From Mesorhabditis belari (Eukaryota; Nematoda; Chromadorea; Rhabditida; Rhabditidae): a stretch of DNA of 64,000 bases. The notes below the pieces were generated by a model. That model was given only the letters and a program-made list of their open reading frames with translations, did no database searches and was not told the origin of the DNA. Positions 52,910 to 63,544 of this stretch are shown in pieces; positions within the stretch are counted from its first letter, which is position 1; every line of letters begins with the position of its first letter. The stretch is taken from positions 873,501 through 937,500 of the forward strand of contig CAUEEP010000735.1 in the NCBI GenBank assembly GCA_958450365.1, given 5' to 3'. Position numbers and translations under genes: made by a program.

Positions 52910-53823
52910 CAGTCATGGACAAAAGTCTTGGCGGCTCCTAGGTGGCATGTTTCAAACGCGAATTTATGAACCTTTCCGCGAGGCTATAAAAAAGTCGTCA
53001 CAAGTATTTTTAAGCATTTCTACTCTACTTTTAGCTATGACCAAGCATTGAACTCGAAAGTTTATTTTAAACAACAAAAATGAGCGTAAACGACAAAAAG
53101 GTCACAAAAACAATGGACAAAAGTCTTGGCGGCTCACTACAATACTCATTTTTTTCTATTTTTTTGTGTATCTTGCCTATGGTTTTGTAATGTTTTAATT
53201 TTTTTCAGATGCCTGGAGCGTATTTATCAACACCAGACAAAAAAGCAATTGTAGAAGCAAGAAATAGAGGAGAGAAAGAAAAAGATATCGCGGAAAAATT
53301 CAAATGCGGTACGAGGACAGTTGAACGCATCACACACAACGAAAATTCAACTAGAAACCTTCATCGAAAGCTCAAAAATGGCCGCCCACCGGTTACAACT
53401 CCAAGGGAGGATCGTAAACTCGTTCTGGATCATCGAGAAGAGCCGAAAAAGACAGCAACCGACGGCGTGGCTTTCATCAAGAATCTTTCAAATAAGGTTA
53501 TCTCACGAAAAACTGTTAGCCGTCGTTTGATTCGAGCTGGATTGGTAACTAGAAGAGCTGCCAAGAAACCCCTAACGTTTGCCAGGCACCGAAAACTCAG
53601 GTTGCAGTTTGCGAAAAAGTACGCAAGTTGGACCGCCAACGATTGGGCAAATGTTATTTTCGCTGATGAGTCAAAAGTCAATCTTTTTCAACCGGATGGG
53701 AACCATTTGGTTCGGAGACTCAAAAATACTTGTGACAACTTTTTTATAGCCTCTCGGAAAGGTTCCTAAATTTGCGTTTGAAAGTTGCCACCCAGGACCC
53801 GCCAAGACTTTTGTCCACGACTG
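52910..53823 (+). mobile_element. Tc1-like element TcD (914 bp, TA duplication)
   Basis: Inverted ends of about 105 bp (cagtcatggacaaaagtctt, then tgaacctttccgcgaggcta) plus an inner copy of the end motif at 53114 (aatggacaaaagtcttggcg). It carries a 5' transposase part only; an internal deletion joins it to the right repeat. Confidence 0.85.
53209..53769 (+). pseudogene. TcD transposase, C-terminal half deleted
   Basis: Starts MPGAYLSTPDKKAIVEA with HTH EKEKDIAEKFKCGTRTVERI, a KNGRPPVTTPRED linker, second HTH SRKTVSRRLIRAGL and the first catalytic D in VIFADESKVNLFQPDG. The frame then runs straight into the inverted repeat. The second D and E are lost. Same subfamily as TcE (60649-62294). 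Confidence 0.85.
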
Positions 53824-53854
53824 TATGTTTATAAATATTTTTTTATTTTCAGAT

Positions 53855-54135
53855 ATGCCACTTGGAAAACAACTGGATGTGGTGGAAAAAACGCGTATCG
53901 ACGTGCTCCACACGTTTGGCTACTCAAACAGGGATATCGCTCGTCGCATCGGACGTTCTGAGAAGTGTATTCGCACGTATCTCAAGACCAAAGTGACTCC
54001 TAAGAAGAAGAAAGAAACACGGAACAAAAACAAAACAAAAATAAAGTCTTTTCATTAGCAATATATCGCTAAAAACAACGCAAATGCCTGATCGATTGAA
54101 TTTCTCTTAAAAACCATCTGAATTTTCTGAAATTT
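53855..54135 (+). mobile_element. Tc3-like N-terminal relic joined to MITE interior
   Basis: MPLGKQLDVVEKTRIDVLH and YSNRDIARRIGRSEKC (Tc3-type HTH) to about 54050, followed by sequence shared with the 537-bp non-autonomous element (aatatatcgctaaaaacaac). Confidence 0.7.
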
Positions 54136-54179
54136 CTAATTAAACGTAGTCAATCAAAAGGGAATTTTATTTTTTAAAA

Positions 54180-54535
54180 CTCCTTCTAATCCTATCAGAA
54201 CGAGGAAAAATGCTGTGTATTACCCACTTGCACGTAAGGAAAACTCGAGCACGGTTTAACAATCGGTATAAATTTTTGCAGTGCCTACATATGATTGATG
54301 TCAGTTGGCATTCCACGGTAAATTGTGATTCAGAAAAAAGCCGCTAACGCTTTTGGTTCTGCATTGTGCTTCACCTGTCTTTCGGAAAGAAATTCATTCC
54401 AATTTTAACTTACATAGTTTATAATCAGTTTATCGCCTAAGCGTGAAGAAAATTTCAAAAGCTACTTCTTTTCACCTGTTCTCACTTCTAAACCTTTTTG
54501 AACGAACAAAATTGATTTATTTCTAATATCGTTCA
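54180..54535. repeat. Upstream segment of chemoreceptor unit D
   Basis: Shares cctatcagaacgaggaaaaatg, ttcaacaatcggnataaattt-like and cattccacggtaaattgtga words with 9620-9880, 19330-19540 and 44055-44270. The distal CTGG-rich block is missing here. Confidence 0.7.
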
Positions 54536-56782
54536 ATGTTTTTCGCCCCGAATTTCACGCAAAAACTCGTGATATCAGGAATTTACGATGTTACAAGTGT
54601 TCTCTCAGCTATCCTATGCCCAGTAGTTTTGTATCTTTTGTATTTGGATCGAAAACGAGCCGCCCAAACGCACACCATCTTCCAAATGGCAATCGTGGTG
54701 AGTGAAATCTTCTATTTGAAAACCATTAATCTCAGTAAAAAGCACTTAATAGTTTAATTGGGAACTCAAATTTTATGCATTGTGGAGATCTCTTTCTTCC
54801 TATTTCCTTCCCCCTTTTGCTTGGCTTCTTGCTTGTTGCTTGTTCTTCTTTTCCTCTCTTCCCCTCACCTTTTCCTCTCTTCCCCTCACCTTTTTCTCTC
54901 TTTCCCTCACCAATCTGGGAAAGAAAAAGGAGCTAAAGGGAATCGCATTCTCGACCTTCTGCTTGGCTATAGGTGACCTCTATCCACTGAGCTACAGGCG
55001 CTTCTGATCCCAGAGTCAAAGAAGGGAGAAAAAGAAAGAAAGAGAAACTGCACACGTTGTCTCACAAGTCCAAGAACAAAAGAAACCGTTTTAAAAAAAC
55101 TAGCTCTAATTCGAGCTTTCAGTGCATCTCTTTTCTTTGTGATCTCTTTCTGGGCATCACGAATCCGGTGCTTTTGCTTCCATATCCCGCCATCTACTGT
55201 ATGTCGCCGATCTTCAACGCAATCACGATTCGACCATGGATGGCGAAAAATATATTCGTAACAACTTTTATCAATAGTACTTAATATTTTGCATTCAGCT
55301 CAACTACGTTATTGGAGAACTCTTTATTGTCTACTTGCTCGTTGTGACGTTTCATAATCGCTTGTTCTTATTGAGGAATGATGGCCGAAAAATCGAAAAT
55401 TCACCCGTTTTCATTGTTTGTTCGACTTTTATAGGCATTTTTCTGATTGTTGGCATTATTGCCGTGCAAGGGGTGCCGTTTGTCGATGCAGAAGCAATAG
55501 AGAGAGAGAGGTGAGTGGATGAAAAGATCAAAACTCACAAGGAAATGGTCTTAACTCAAAGCATTGAGTTGGAAAATAAAGTTACCATTGTGGTGATTAG
55601 GCATAGGTTCTGGTTTTTTGATTTAGGCTGTTGACGAGTATGGAAGTGGTCTCTATCGACTTGCGATCATTCTTGGCTATTTTGCGTGAAGCATTTTGTT
55701 TCCGTGGGATTCTGATGTTATCGTGGGTTTTCTTCAGATAGTTTTTCACCATGTTAAGCGGATTCGAATCCAGTAAACTTTTGGAAAGAATCAAGAGAAG
55801 TTTCAGAATCACTCGAAGGTCCAAATCCCCGACGAAATACTGACGTTTATAAAAGAAACACCGGGTACCTTCTATTGGTTGTTTAATCGGTCGATCATTC
55901 GATACGCTGCTATTTTCTTACTAATCGTTCTTTTTTTGTTGGGGAGCGAAATTGTCTCGACAGTGGTTAGAATATTTCACTTTACGTACAAACTCGGTAA
56001 GAATATTCGAAGTAAACAGGCTCGGCAAACACAAATCGGCTATGTGCAAATTCTTCTATTACAGGTGGGAAATAGGGCAGAGTGGTAACAAAATTAAGTA
56101 AAACGGACAGAATATAAAGTAAAAAATCAATTAGGGATTTTTTATACAAAAGTTATGTAAATCTGCATGAAATTTAAAACGAAAGAAACACAAATATTCG
56201 ATTTTCAATCGCGCTCAAGGCTTACAGACGAATAAAATTCTTTTTTCAGTTCTTTGCCGTTTCCGTATTTTATGGCCTTTCATTTCTTGCTTTTTTTCCT
56301 GAGTTTGGTTCAAAATTACGTTAACTTATATTCCGGTTAGTGAAAAAGTTTCGATGAAATAGGACATTGATAAGACAAGCACTTTTCTTTTCAGTCTCAT
56401 GCATCTTATTGGCTTATGTCAGTTGGCATTCCACGATAAATTGTTTGATTTTGATTTTTGGCGCAAAGTCTATGCGGAGACTTCTCTTCAAAAAGATCAA
56501 GGAGTTGTGGTCAAGTAAGTCTTGAAATGGTTAGAAAAAGCATTACTTTTCTGGACTTGGACTTTGATTTTTAACGACTTGAATCCTGTTGTTCGTGATG
56601 AATCTTGAATCTTGAATCTTGAATCGACTTGAATCACACTGCTTATTTTAGCCTATCACAAGTATCACGGAGAACACTCAAATGGTCATGGCCCAATCGC
56701 TGGAAAAGTGAATCAACAAGGAAAATTGAAAGTCGTTGCCATGACTAGGGTGAAGCCCTTAACAAAAAATGTACATACGTGA
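54536..56782 (+). pseudogene. Serpentine chemoreceptor paralogue D, multiple lesions
   Basis: Exons correspond to B: 54536-54697, 55123-55257, 55299-about 55510, 55627-55772, 55807-56064, 56250-56335, 56394-56514, 56652-56782. Lesions: the GA run at the end of exon 3 has one extra dinucleotide (agagagagag before gtgagt), putting a TGA in frame; exon 4 has TGG to TGA at 55687-55689 (YFAW to YFA-stop); exon 4 also has the shared one-base-short end; exon 6 has an extra T in a T-run (86 rather than 85 nt). Otherwise sequence and exon order match B (VVTFHNRLFLLRND, YVSWHSTINCLILIFG). Confidence 0.85.
54938..55012 (-). other. tRNA-derived sequence in intron 1 of paralogue D
   Basis: Minus strand: CGCCTGTAGCTCAGTGG (A box) and AATGCGATTCCC (B-box-like), spacing as in B. 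Confidence 0.45.
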
Positions 56783-56909
56783 TTTGATTTTGTTTTTGAT
56801 TGTTCAAAAAATTTCTAATAAAGGTTTCCTGGCTGTACATGCAATTTTTGTGTGTTTGATGCTGCAAAAAGGTTTTGTAGTTTTCGCATTCAATTAATGG
56901 GTTTTTTTC

Positions 56910-57170
56910 GACAGGTGCAATTTCTCAAAATTTGGGAGTGTCTATGCGGTGCGCTGTCACACAGCGCATTGCGAACATGACGATTAAATACTTCAAGGAA
57001 TTGGGAACAGATGCTGATAGAGCTGGCCAAGGAAAACGGTGTTCTGTAGTGATTGGGTCCAACATCAAAAAAGTGTGAGAGGGGTTGCGTCGTAAGCCGG
57101 AACGATCAGCTCGGCTCATGTCACCCAAAATGGGAATTTTGGAGCTTTCTTTGCGTTGAATTGTGCGGCT
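56910..57170 (+). mobile_element. TcA N-terminal fragment downstream of paralogue D
   Basis: gtgcaatttctcaaaatttggg through ttgcgtcgtaagccggaacg matches 23818-24000 of the TcA family. It runs directly into an inverted copy of the upstream repeat block. Confidence 0.65.
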
Positions 57171-57545
57171 CAGGCCTGGTCTGGACCAGCTAACACCAAA
57201 GCCAGTTCTAGGCCAGTTGCTCGGATCGTCCTGCAAATGGCACCATCCAGCCAGTTCTAGGCTTTATTCATCCAAAAGCCTCTAGACCCATCAAAGCCAG
57301 GCTTGGACTTGGCTTCTAACTAGGCACTGGTCTTCGCTGGTTAGAGCTTCAGGCCAGAGCCAGCCAGGGCCAGCTACCAAGCCTGAGCTTGGTTGGGACA
57401 TCTCTGACTTGAGCTTGGCATGTTCTATGGTTTCTGGCAAGCCTAGGTACTTGCTATTAGGCCAGGAAAGCAATAAAGAGAAGCCATGCCGGTAGCTAAC
57501 CTACAATAAGGCTAGGTCGGACAAGGCATAGACATGTCCATTTCC
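57171..57545. repeat. Upstream repeat block, inverted copy
   Basis: Reverse complement of 9090-9560 (ggctcaggcctggtctggac, ctaggcactggtcttcgctgg). There is no receptor on its expected side, so the block was separated from its gene. Confidence 0.7.
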
Positions 57546-58204
57546 GAGTTTTGGCCGCCGGGTCGTGTCAAAATATAATAGCAAATTCACCAAATGTTTT
57601 TTAAGAAATATTGTTAACATAGATATTTATTTGAACGCAGCAATGAAATAGGCAAACCAAAATTAACAACAACAAATTACTTGTATTGATAAGCAATTTG
57701 TAATTTGTAATAATTTGTAACTCACTAGTGCTATTGGAAAAATTACTGCTTGAATCCGATCCTTTTTCGATATGTAACTCCCCGTCTGTAGCAGCTATCT
57801 TCAGAGCCGAGCGATATCCATAAAGAGTCTCCAGCGAAGTTGGTCAAACTCTACTCCTAAAATTAGCATTTGTTTCTGAATACAAAAGAGACTTTCCTTT
57901 TGATTAAGGCTAACTATAAGGGCCGACTTCAATGTTGTAGGGGCCATCCGCTGTCGTCGACTGTTTGCCAAGTCAAACCACACTTATTACAAATTGTACC
58001 TGAAAACACGCTCCGAAGAAACGAAACTAGCTGGTCGCGACATATATTGAACCGCAATCGGATATAAACTAAAATAGTAACTGAAAACTAGAAAATAGAG
58101 CGAACAAACTTTTTAAAACGAGCTTTGTTTTGGAACCACCACAGGTACAAGTTTTCGGTAGTAGACGGACGGGCTTCTTTTGTACAAAAGTCTACGTAGT
58201 CGTC
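57546..58204. other. Spacer
   Basis: No gene, RNA or repeat recognised. A 60-codon minus frame (57983-57801) has no motif I know. Confidence 0.35.
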
Positions 58205-58915
58205 AATCTCGAGCTATAACACCTTAATATGCACTAAACTTAGATTTTACCCACCTGCAAAGTTGAAAAGCGTGTTTTTTGAAGACCGGTTCGACGAGAA
58301 GCCATTCCCGTGGATTGATTTCATGGCTTTCCGGATCCTTGCGCATGTCGGGCTCAATTTGATCATCTAAACAAAGGGAATCTAAGCATAAAACGTAACA
58401 AATTTATTTTTTGAGAAAGGCTACCGTTTTTGAAGAGGATCCGCTCTTTTATGTTATTCCAGACAAGCTCGCCATATAAACTACATCTGCAACTCCAGTC
58501 CAGAAAAAATTGCTTCTTGCAAAAACTCATCCTGATAAGCTTCTGCGGTGGCTTTGTTGAGCTTGTCTGTGAATTCTTTGCATATATCGATAAGAGCTTC
58601 ATCTCCTAGCATCATTCTAAAATATTAGATAAGAATTTGGGCATTTAACAACAAACTTTTCACTGGTTATTTTCAAAGTTTTCAATAAATAAATGATATC
58701 CGAAGGTGAAGAACTATCAGACGAGATCTAAAAATTAATAATAATAAAATAAATAAAAATGGCATTTACCTTTCTCGAATATTCGTCAAAAAGCCCAAGG
58801 AATCCGACAATTTTTTTTACCACACAAAGTTCTTCTTCGTCTAGCACATCTTTATTTATCTCTCGTAGGATTGCATTTATCGGACGTGTCGAAAATGCAA
58901 AGCTTTCAAGAAAAT
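58205..58915 (-). pseudogene. hAT-like fragment, second copy, decayed
   Basis: Parallel to 50713-51535 (same introns, cctttctcgaatattcgtca; decayed LDPRW region reading LDWSCRCSLYGELVW) with several small deletions. Confidence 0.55.
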
Positions 58916-58956
58916 GTAAAAATACCTACTGCTCGCAAAGAATCAATTAGTAAATA

Positions 58957-59560
58957 CAGTGCGTTTCAAATTCTTAAACGCACCCTCTAAAATAGCGGAT
59001 TTTGCATTTTGAACACCGCTACAACTATTAATCTTTTTCTGTTAGAAAGAGCATTTCTTAAAACCTAAAAAACACAAAAAATAAGCATACTGTAAAAAGT
59101 AAAAATTTTCAAAATAGAAACTTTTTGCTAAATCAACCATTTCAAATTCCTAAACGCACTATGAAAATATTTTTATTTATCGATACAAATTAAAAATCAA
59201 AGGTAAAAAATCAAAACTAATAATCTGTACACGCACTAGAATGATTAATTACTTCAAAAATGCGGTCTGGCATTGAATTGATGAGGTTTTGAAGAGCAGA
59301 GAGGTCGAGATCGCTCCTTTTTTGTTGCTTTAAGTGTAGAAACGTCTTGAAACTGACGATGATTCTTGTAGACATCTCGGACAAGTATTCCCCATAAATT
59401 TTCTATCGGATTGAGGTCAGGAGACTGAGCGGGCCAGTCCAAAGTTGCAATGTTGTTGTTTTTCAGCCAGTCTCGGGTATCTCCGGCTCGATGAACTGAC
59501 GCGTTGTCGTGTTGAAACACATGGGGAATGCCTGGATGTAGGTGCAAAAAGCATTAAATT
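58957..59560 (-). mobile_element. TcC-family element, 3' half
   Basis: Left end gtgcgtttcaaattcttaaa with the inner repeat at 59139-59158 (the two-site end). Then comes a minus-strand transposase C-terminal part: FQHDNASVHRAGDTRDWL (second D), DWPAQSPDLNPIENLWG (E, 34 residues on), VRDVYKNHRQFQDV. This fragment keeps the E that the 47736-49157 copy has lost. Truncated at about 59545, where paralogue E begins. Confidence 0.75.
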
Positions 59561-59618
59561 AGAAAAAAAAAGTTTACCATTGTGGTGATTTGGCATAGGT
59601 TCTGGTTTTTTGGTTTAG

Positions 59619-60069
59619 GCTCTTGACGAGTATGGAAGTGGTCTCTATCGACTTTTGATTATTTTTGTCTATTTTGTGTGGGGCATTTTGTCTCCGAGGG
59701 ATTCTGATGTTTTGGTGGGTTTTCTTCAGATAGTTTTTCACTATGCTAAGCGGATTCGAATCCAGTAAACTCGTAAGCCAAACTTTTGGAAAGAATCAAG
59801 AAAAGTTTCAGAATCACTCGAATGTCCGAATCCCCGACGAAATACTGACGTTTATAAAAGAAACACCGGGTACCTTCTATTGGGTGCTTAATCGGTCGCT
59901 CATTCGATACGTTGCTATTTTCTTACTAATCTTTCTTTTGTTGCTGGTGACCGAAATTGGCTTCACAGTGCTTAGAATATCTCATTTTACGTACAAACTC
60001 GGTAAGAATATTCGAAGTAAACAGGCTCGGCAAACACAAATCGGCTATGTGCAAATTCTTCTATTACAG
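59619..60069 (+). pseudogene. Serpentine chemoreceptor paralogue E, exons 4-5 only
   Basis: Exon 4 (59619-59764) and exon 5 (59812-60069) are nearly identical to paralogue C (shared WVLNRSLIRYVAIFLL and ISHFTYKLGKNIR). The following intron also contains the same mariner terminus and TcC repeat as C (60154-60420). The segment is therefore a late copy of C made after those insertions. Exons 1-3 and 6-8 are absent. Confidence 0.85.
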
Positions 60070-60153
60070 GTGGGAAATGGTAAAAAAAATTAAGTAAAAC
60101 GGACAGAATCTAAAGGAAAAATTTAATTAGGGATCTTTTATACAAAAGTTATT

Positions 60154-60526
60154 AGGGACTTGCAAAAGAAACTGCGGATTACTTCCGAGGACCAAAGTTT
60201 TTTTTATTTGAAGGGTGATGGTCCGGTTTAAATTGTATTATACAGTGCGTTTCAAATTCTTAAACGCACCCTCTAAAATAGCGAATTTTGCATTTTGACC
60301 ACCGCTACAACTATTAATCTTTTTCTATTAGAAAGAGCATGTCTTAAAACCTAAAAAACACGAAAAATAAGCATACTGTAAAAAGTAAAAATTTTCAAAA
60401 TAGAAACTTTTTGCTAAATCAACCATTTCAAATTCCTAAACGCACTATGAAAATATTTTTATTTATCGATACAAATTAAAAATCAAAGGTAAAAAATCAA
60501 AACTAATAATCTGTACACGCCATCAT
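60154..60526. mobile_element. Mariner terminus plus TcC left repeat
   Basis: ttagggacttgcaaaagaaa (mariner end) then gtgcgtttcaaattcttaaa with its inner copy at about 60423. It duplicates 47736-48000 and continues with sequence like 59159-59230, so the TcC element here has lost its middle. Confidence 0.75.
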
Positions 60527-60648
60527 TCTTCAATAAGAACAAGCGATGATGAAACGTCGATACGAGCAAGCAGGCAATAAAGATTTCTCCAATAGTTGAG
60601 CTAAATGCAAAATATTAAGTACTATTGATAAATGTTGTCACGAATATA

Positions 60649-62294
60649 CACTGTGGTGCAAAAGTCCTGTCCCACTTACTTTTCTGAAACATTTTGTCAA
60701 AATTCTAAAATTTTTCGAAAACAACTTTTTAAGTAACGGGTTTTTTTAGTAGCTTATCCCTTCATCTTTTACTATGTAAATGCCCGTACTCCAATATTTT
60801 GTTGTTTTTTAAAAACCTTTTTTTTCGTAAAACTTGAGAAAAAAAGATGGTGCAAAAGTCTTGTCTCACTAAGAAAATTTGTATTTTCTCTTTGCCTTTG
60901 TTTGTTCTCATGAATTTTTTGTACTATATTTTTGTTTTTAGATGTCGACTCGCAAATATTTATCAACTCCTGATAAGCAAAAGATCGTGCAAGCAAAGAA
61001 ATATGGATATTCATCACCGTCTATTGCGATGCTCTTCAAATGCAATAAAAGGACGGTGAATCGGCTAGCAGCAAAATCGGAAGAAGGCCAAAGTCTTCAC
61101 AGAGCTTCGAAAATTGGTCTGCACCGATTACAACAAAAACTGAAGATCGAGCACTTATCATTGACCATAAAATCGACCCGAATCTGACTTCGAGCCATGA
61201 AATCATGGAGTTGAAGGCCACGTCTAACAAAAATATTTCTCGATGGAGCATCAACCGTCGCTTGATTCGAGCAGGATTGCATGCAAGAAGACCAGCAAAA
61301 CGACCCTTGACCATTGCAAAAACTCGGAAGCTGAGATATGATTTTGCAAAGAACTACGAGTGTAGGACTTCCGATGACTGGGCCCGAGTCATTTTTACCG
61401 ATGAGACTAGGATTAATTTTTACTAACCGGACGGTAACCATTTAATCAGAAGACCAATTGGACAACGTTATAAGCTCAAATACGTTAAGCCAACGGTCAA
61501 ATTCGGTGGTGGGAGCATTATGTTGTGGGGTAAGTGTTCGCCCTATTTTTTACTTACGATTTGTCTTTTTTAGGCTCGATGAATCGAAGTGTATCGGGAC
61601 CGCTAGTGTTTATCGATGGAAATCTCGACGCTCAAAGGTACAAGTCAATCATAGAGAACAACTTACTTCCATTTGCAAACACGAACATGCCACAAGGATG
61701 GGCCTTATATCAAGACAACGCTCCATGCCACAAAAGTCAGCTAATGATGGGCCGAGTTGTCCGGCTTGCAAATGGAGGAAGAGCTCGCCTACCCGGCGTT
61801 TTTGCTGCTTATCGTGTAGAATTGATCAAAGTGCCTCCTTATTCGCCGGATTTGAATGTTATAGAGCATCTTTGGGCTCATTTAAAACTAAACACAGGGG
61901 CAAGATATTCAGCACAAAGGTCGAGCTTTGGTTCTTTATCAGAAACGTTTGGCGACAAATTTCTTCGGGAATTCTACGTGATTTGGTCGACTCAATGCCT
62001 CAACGTATTCAAGCAGTGATTTTGGCTAAAGGAGGACCGACCAAATATTAATTTAGCTTTCCTTTTTGAATGGTGGGACAAGACTTTTGCACCATATATT
62101 TTTTGATGTTAAACTTTATTTGTTATTTTCTTTCAGGTAATAAATTTTTAAAATCTAAAAACTTTTTTATATGAAAGCTTACAACTTAGGGTACAGAAAA
62201 ACCCCTTTACTTAAAAAGTTGTTTTCGAAAATTTTTAGAATTTTGACAAAATTTTTCAGAAAAGTAAGTGGGACAAGACTTATGCACCACAGTG
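60649..62294 (+). mobile_element. Tc1-like element TcE with IR-DR ends (1,646 bp)
   Basis: TA-flanked; ends cactgtggtgcaaaagtcct (left) and inverted at the right. Inverted repeats of about 200 bp have an inner copy of the motif (ggtgcaaaagtcttgtctca at 60849; gggacaagacttttgcacca at 62075-62094), the IR-DR layout. It is inserted in the end of exon 2 of paralogue F. Confidence 0.93.
60942..62051 (+). pseudogene. TcE transposase with unusual D-E spacing and three lesions
   Basis: Tc1-like DDE transposase. N-terminus MSTRKYLSTPDKQKIVQA with HTH PSIAMLFKCNKRTVNRL, second HTH SRWSINRRLIRAGLHARRP and first D in VIFTDETRINF. An intron runs 61530-61573 (gtaagt ... tttttag). The second D is in YQDNAPCHKSQL and the E in YSPDLNVIEHLW, giving 49 residues between D and E instead of the canonical 34. 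C-terminus SMPQRIQAVILAKGGPTKY. Lesions: frameshift near 61110, TAA at 61424-61426 within the FxPDGNH motif, frameshift near 61895. Confidence 0.88.
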
Positions 62295-62391
62295 TATTTT
62301 TCGCAATCCATGGTCGAATGGTGATTGCGTTGAAGATCGGCGACATACAGTAGAAGGCGGGATATGGAAGCAAAAGCACCGGATTCGAAAT

Positions 62392-63317
62392 GAAAACGAG
62401 AGCCTAGAAGATGAGCATCACGAAGGACGTCCTCGAAAGCTGGATGAGTCTCAACTTTTGCAAATTATCGAAGAAGATCCCACTTGCACCACTCGGGAGT
62501 TGTCGGAAATGTTCAATGTTTATCATAGCACCATTGAAGAGCATTCACATTTGATTGGAAAGCGAAACAGATGCGGAAAATGGTTCCCGCATGAACTGAC
62601 CTTCAATCACAAAATTTCCCGTATGAACACTTGTTCAATTTTGATTCAAAAATCAAAAGCACGTGATTTTTGGAAATCGATTGTTACTTCTGATGAAACG
62701 TGGATATTATATGATAACGTTAAGCGCAAGCACCAATGGCTATCACCAAAGCAAGTCCCGGTTGTCATGTCAAAACCTGTTCTGCAGGGAAAGAAGTTGA
62801 TGTTGTGCGTATGGTGGAACTATCGTGGATTGGTTTATTTTGAACTGCTCAAACTGTCACATCTGAACTTTACAGTGAGCAGTTAGAGCGTGTGAATCAA
62901 GCTTTATCGAAATCTCGACATGACACTTCAAAAATTCGATTTTTGCGTGATAATGAAAAACCGCACACGGCAAAGATGACCCTCCAACAAATCGAAGAGA
63001 TGGGCTGGAAACTTCTACCTCACGCCCCATACAGCCCTGACTTGGCCCCATCAGACTATCACTTATTCAGGTCTCTAAAGCAGTTCATCCCCGATCAGCT
63101 GTTCAAGGATTTCCGGGAAGTCGAAAATGCGGTCACCAACTATTTTTTGTCAAAAGTCCCCAGTTCATTGAAGATGGAATTATTGAATTCAGCAAAAGAT
63201 GACATAATGTCCTAAATAATAATGGAGAATACCTTTTACATTAATCCTCTTTATTTATTGTTTTTTAAAATAAAAATTCGGGTCAAAAAAATTCGCATTA
63301 TTTTCCCGCCAACCTAA
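62392..63317 (+). mobile_element. Mariner-like element 4, 5' truncated
   Basis: Right end attattttcccgccaaccta-a followed by TA. The left terminus is missing; the element begins in coding sequence at its junction with exon 2 of paralogue F. Confidence 0.85.
62400..63215 (+). pseudogene. Mariner 4 transposase, N-terminus lost, one frameshift
   Basis: Begins within the linker (SLEDEHHEGRPRKLDE). It has STIEEHSHLIGKRNR, WFPHELTFNH, first D in TSDETWILYDN, second D in FLRDNEKPHTAK and third D in YSPDLAPSDYHLF (34 apart). It slips frame near 62850-62880 in the SELYSEQLER region. C-terminal part FLSKVPSSLKMEL ends at 63215, without the usual NNGEYL frame. D,D34D mariner, closest in this window to mariner 1. 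Confidence 0.85.
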
Positions 63318-63544
63318 TATTCAGGGCTTTTTATTAAAATTAAAGATTAATGGTTTCAAATAGAAAATTTGAATTCACTCACCACGATTGCCATTTGGAA
63401 GATGGTGTGCGTTTTGGCGGCTCGTTTCCGATCCAAATACAAAAGATACAAAACCACTGGGCATAGGATAACTGAGAGAACACTTGCGACATCGTAAATT
63501 CCTGATATCACGAGTTTTTGCGTAAAATCCGGGGCGAAAAACAT

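Larger units (their letters stand above)
60527..63544 (-). pseudogene. Serpentine chemoreceptor paralogue F, broken by two transposons
   Basis: Minus strand. Exon 1 is intact (63544-63383, VLSVILCPVVLYLLYLD). Most of intron 1 and the start of exon 2 are replaced by a mariner element (ends at 63317). Exon 2 remains at about 62390-62297 (ITIRPW region) and is split in its last codons by TcE at a TA (60649-62294). The remaining bases of exon 2 are at 60643-60648. Exon 3 is at about 60605-60527, with a 4-bp deletion relative to C (ctcaactattgg against ctcagctacgttattgg), and is cut off by the TcC remnant. It is opposite in orientation to all other copies. Confidence 0.85.
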
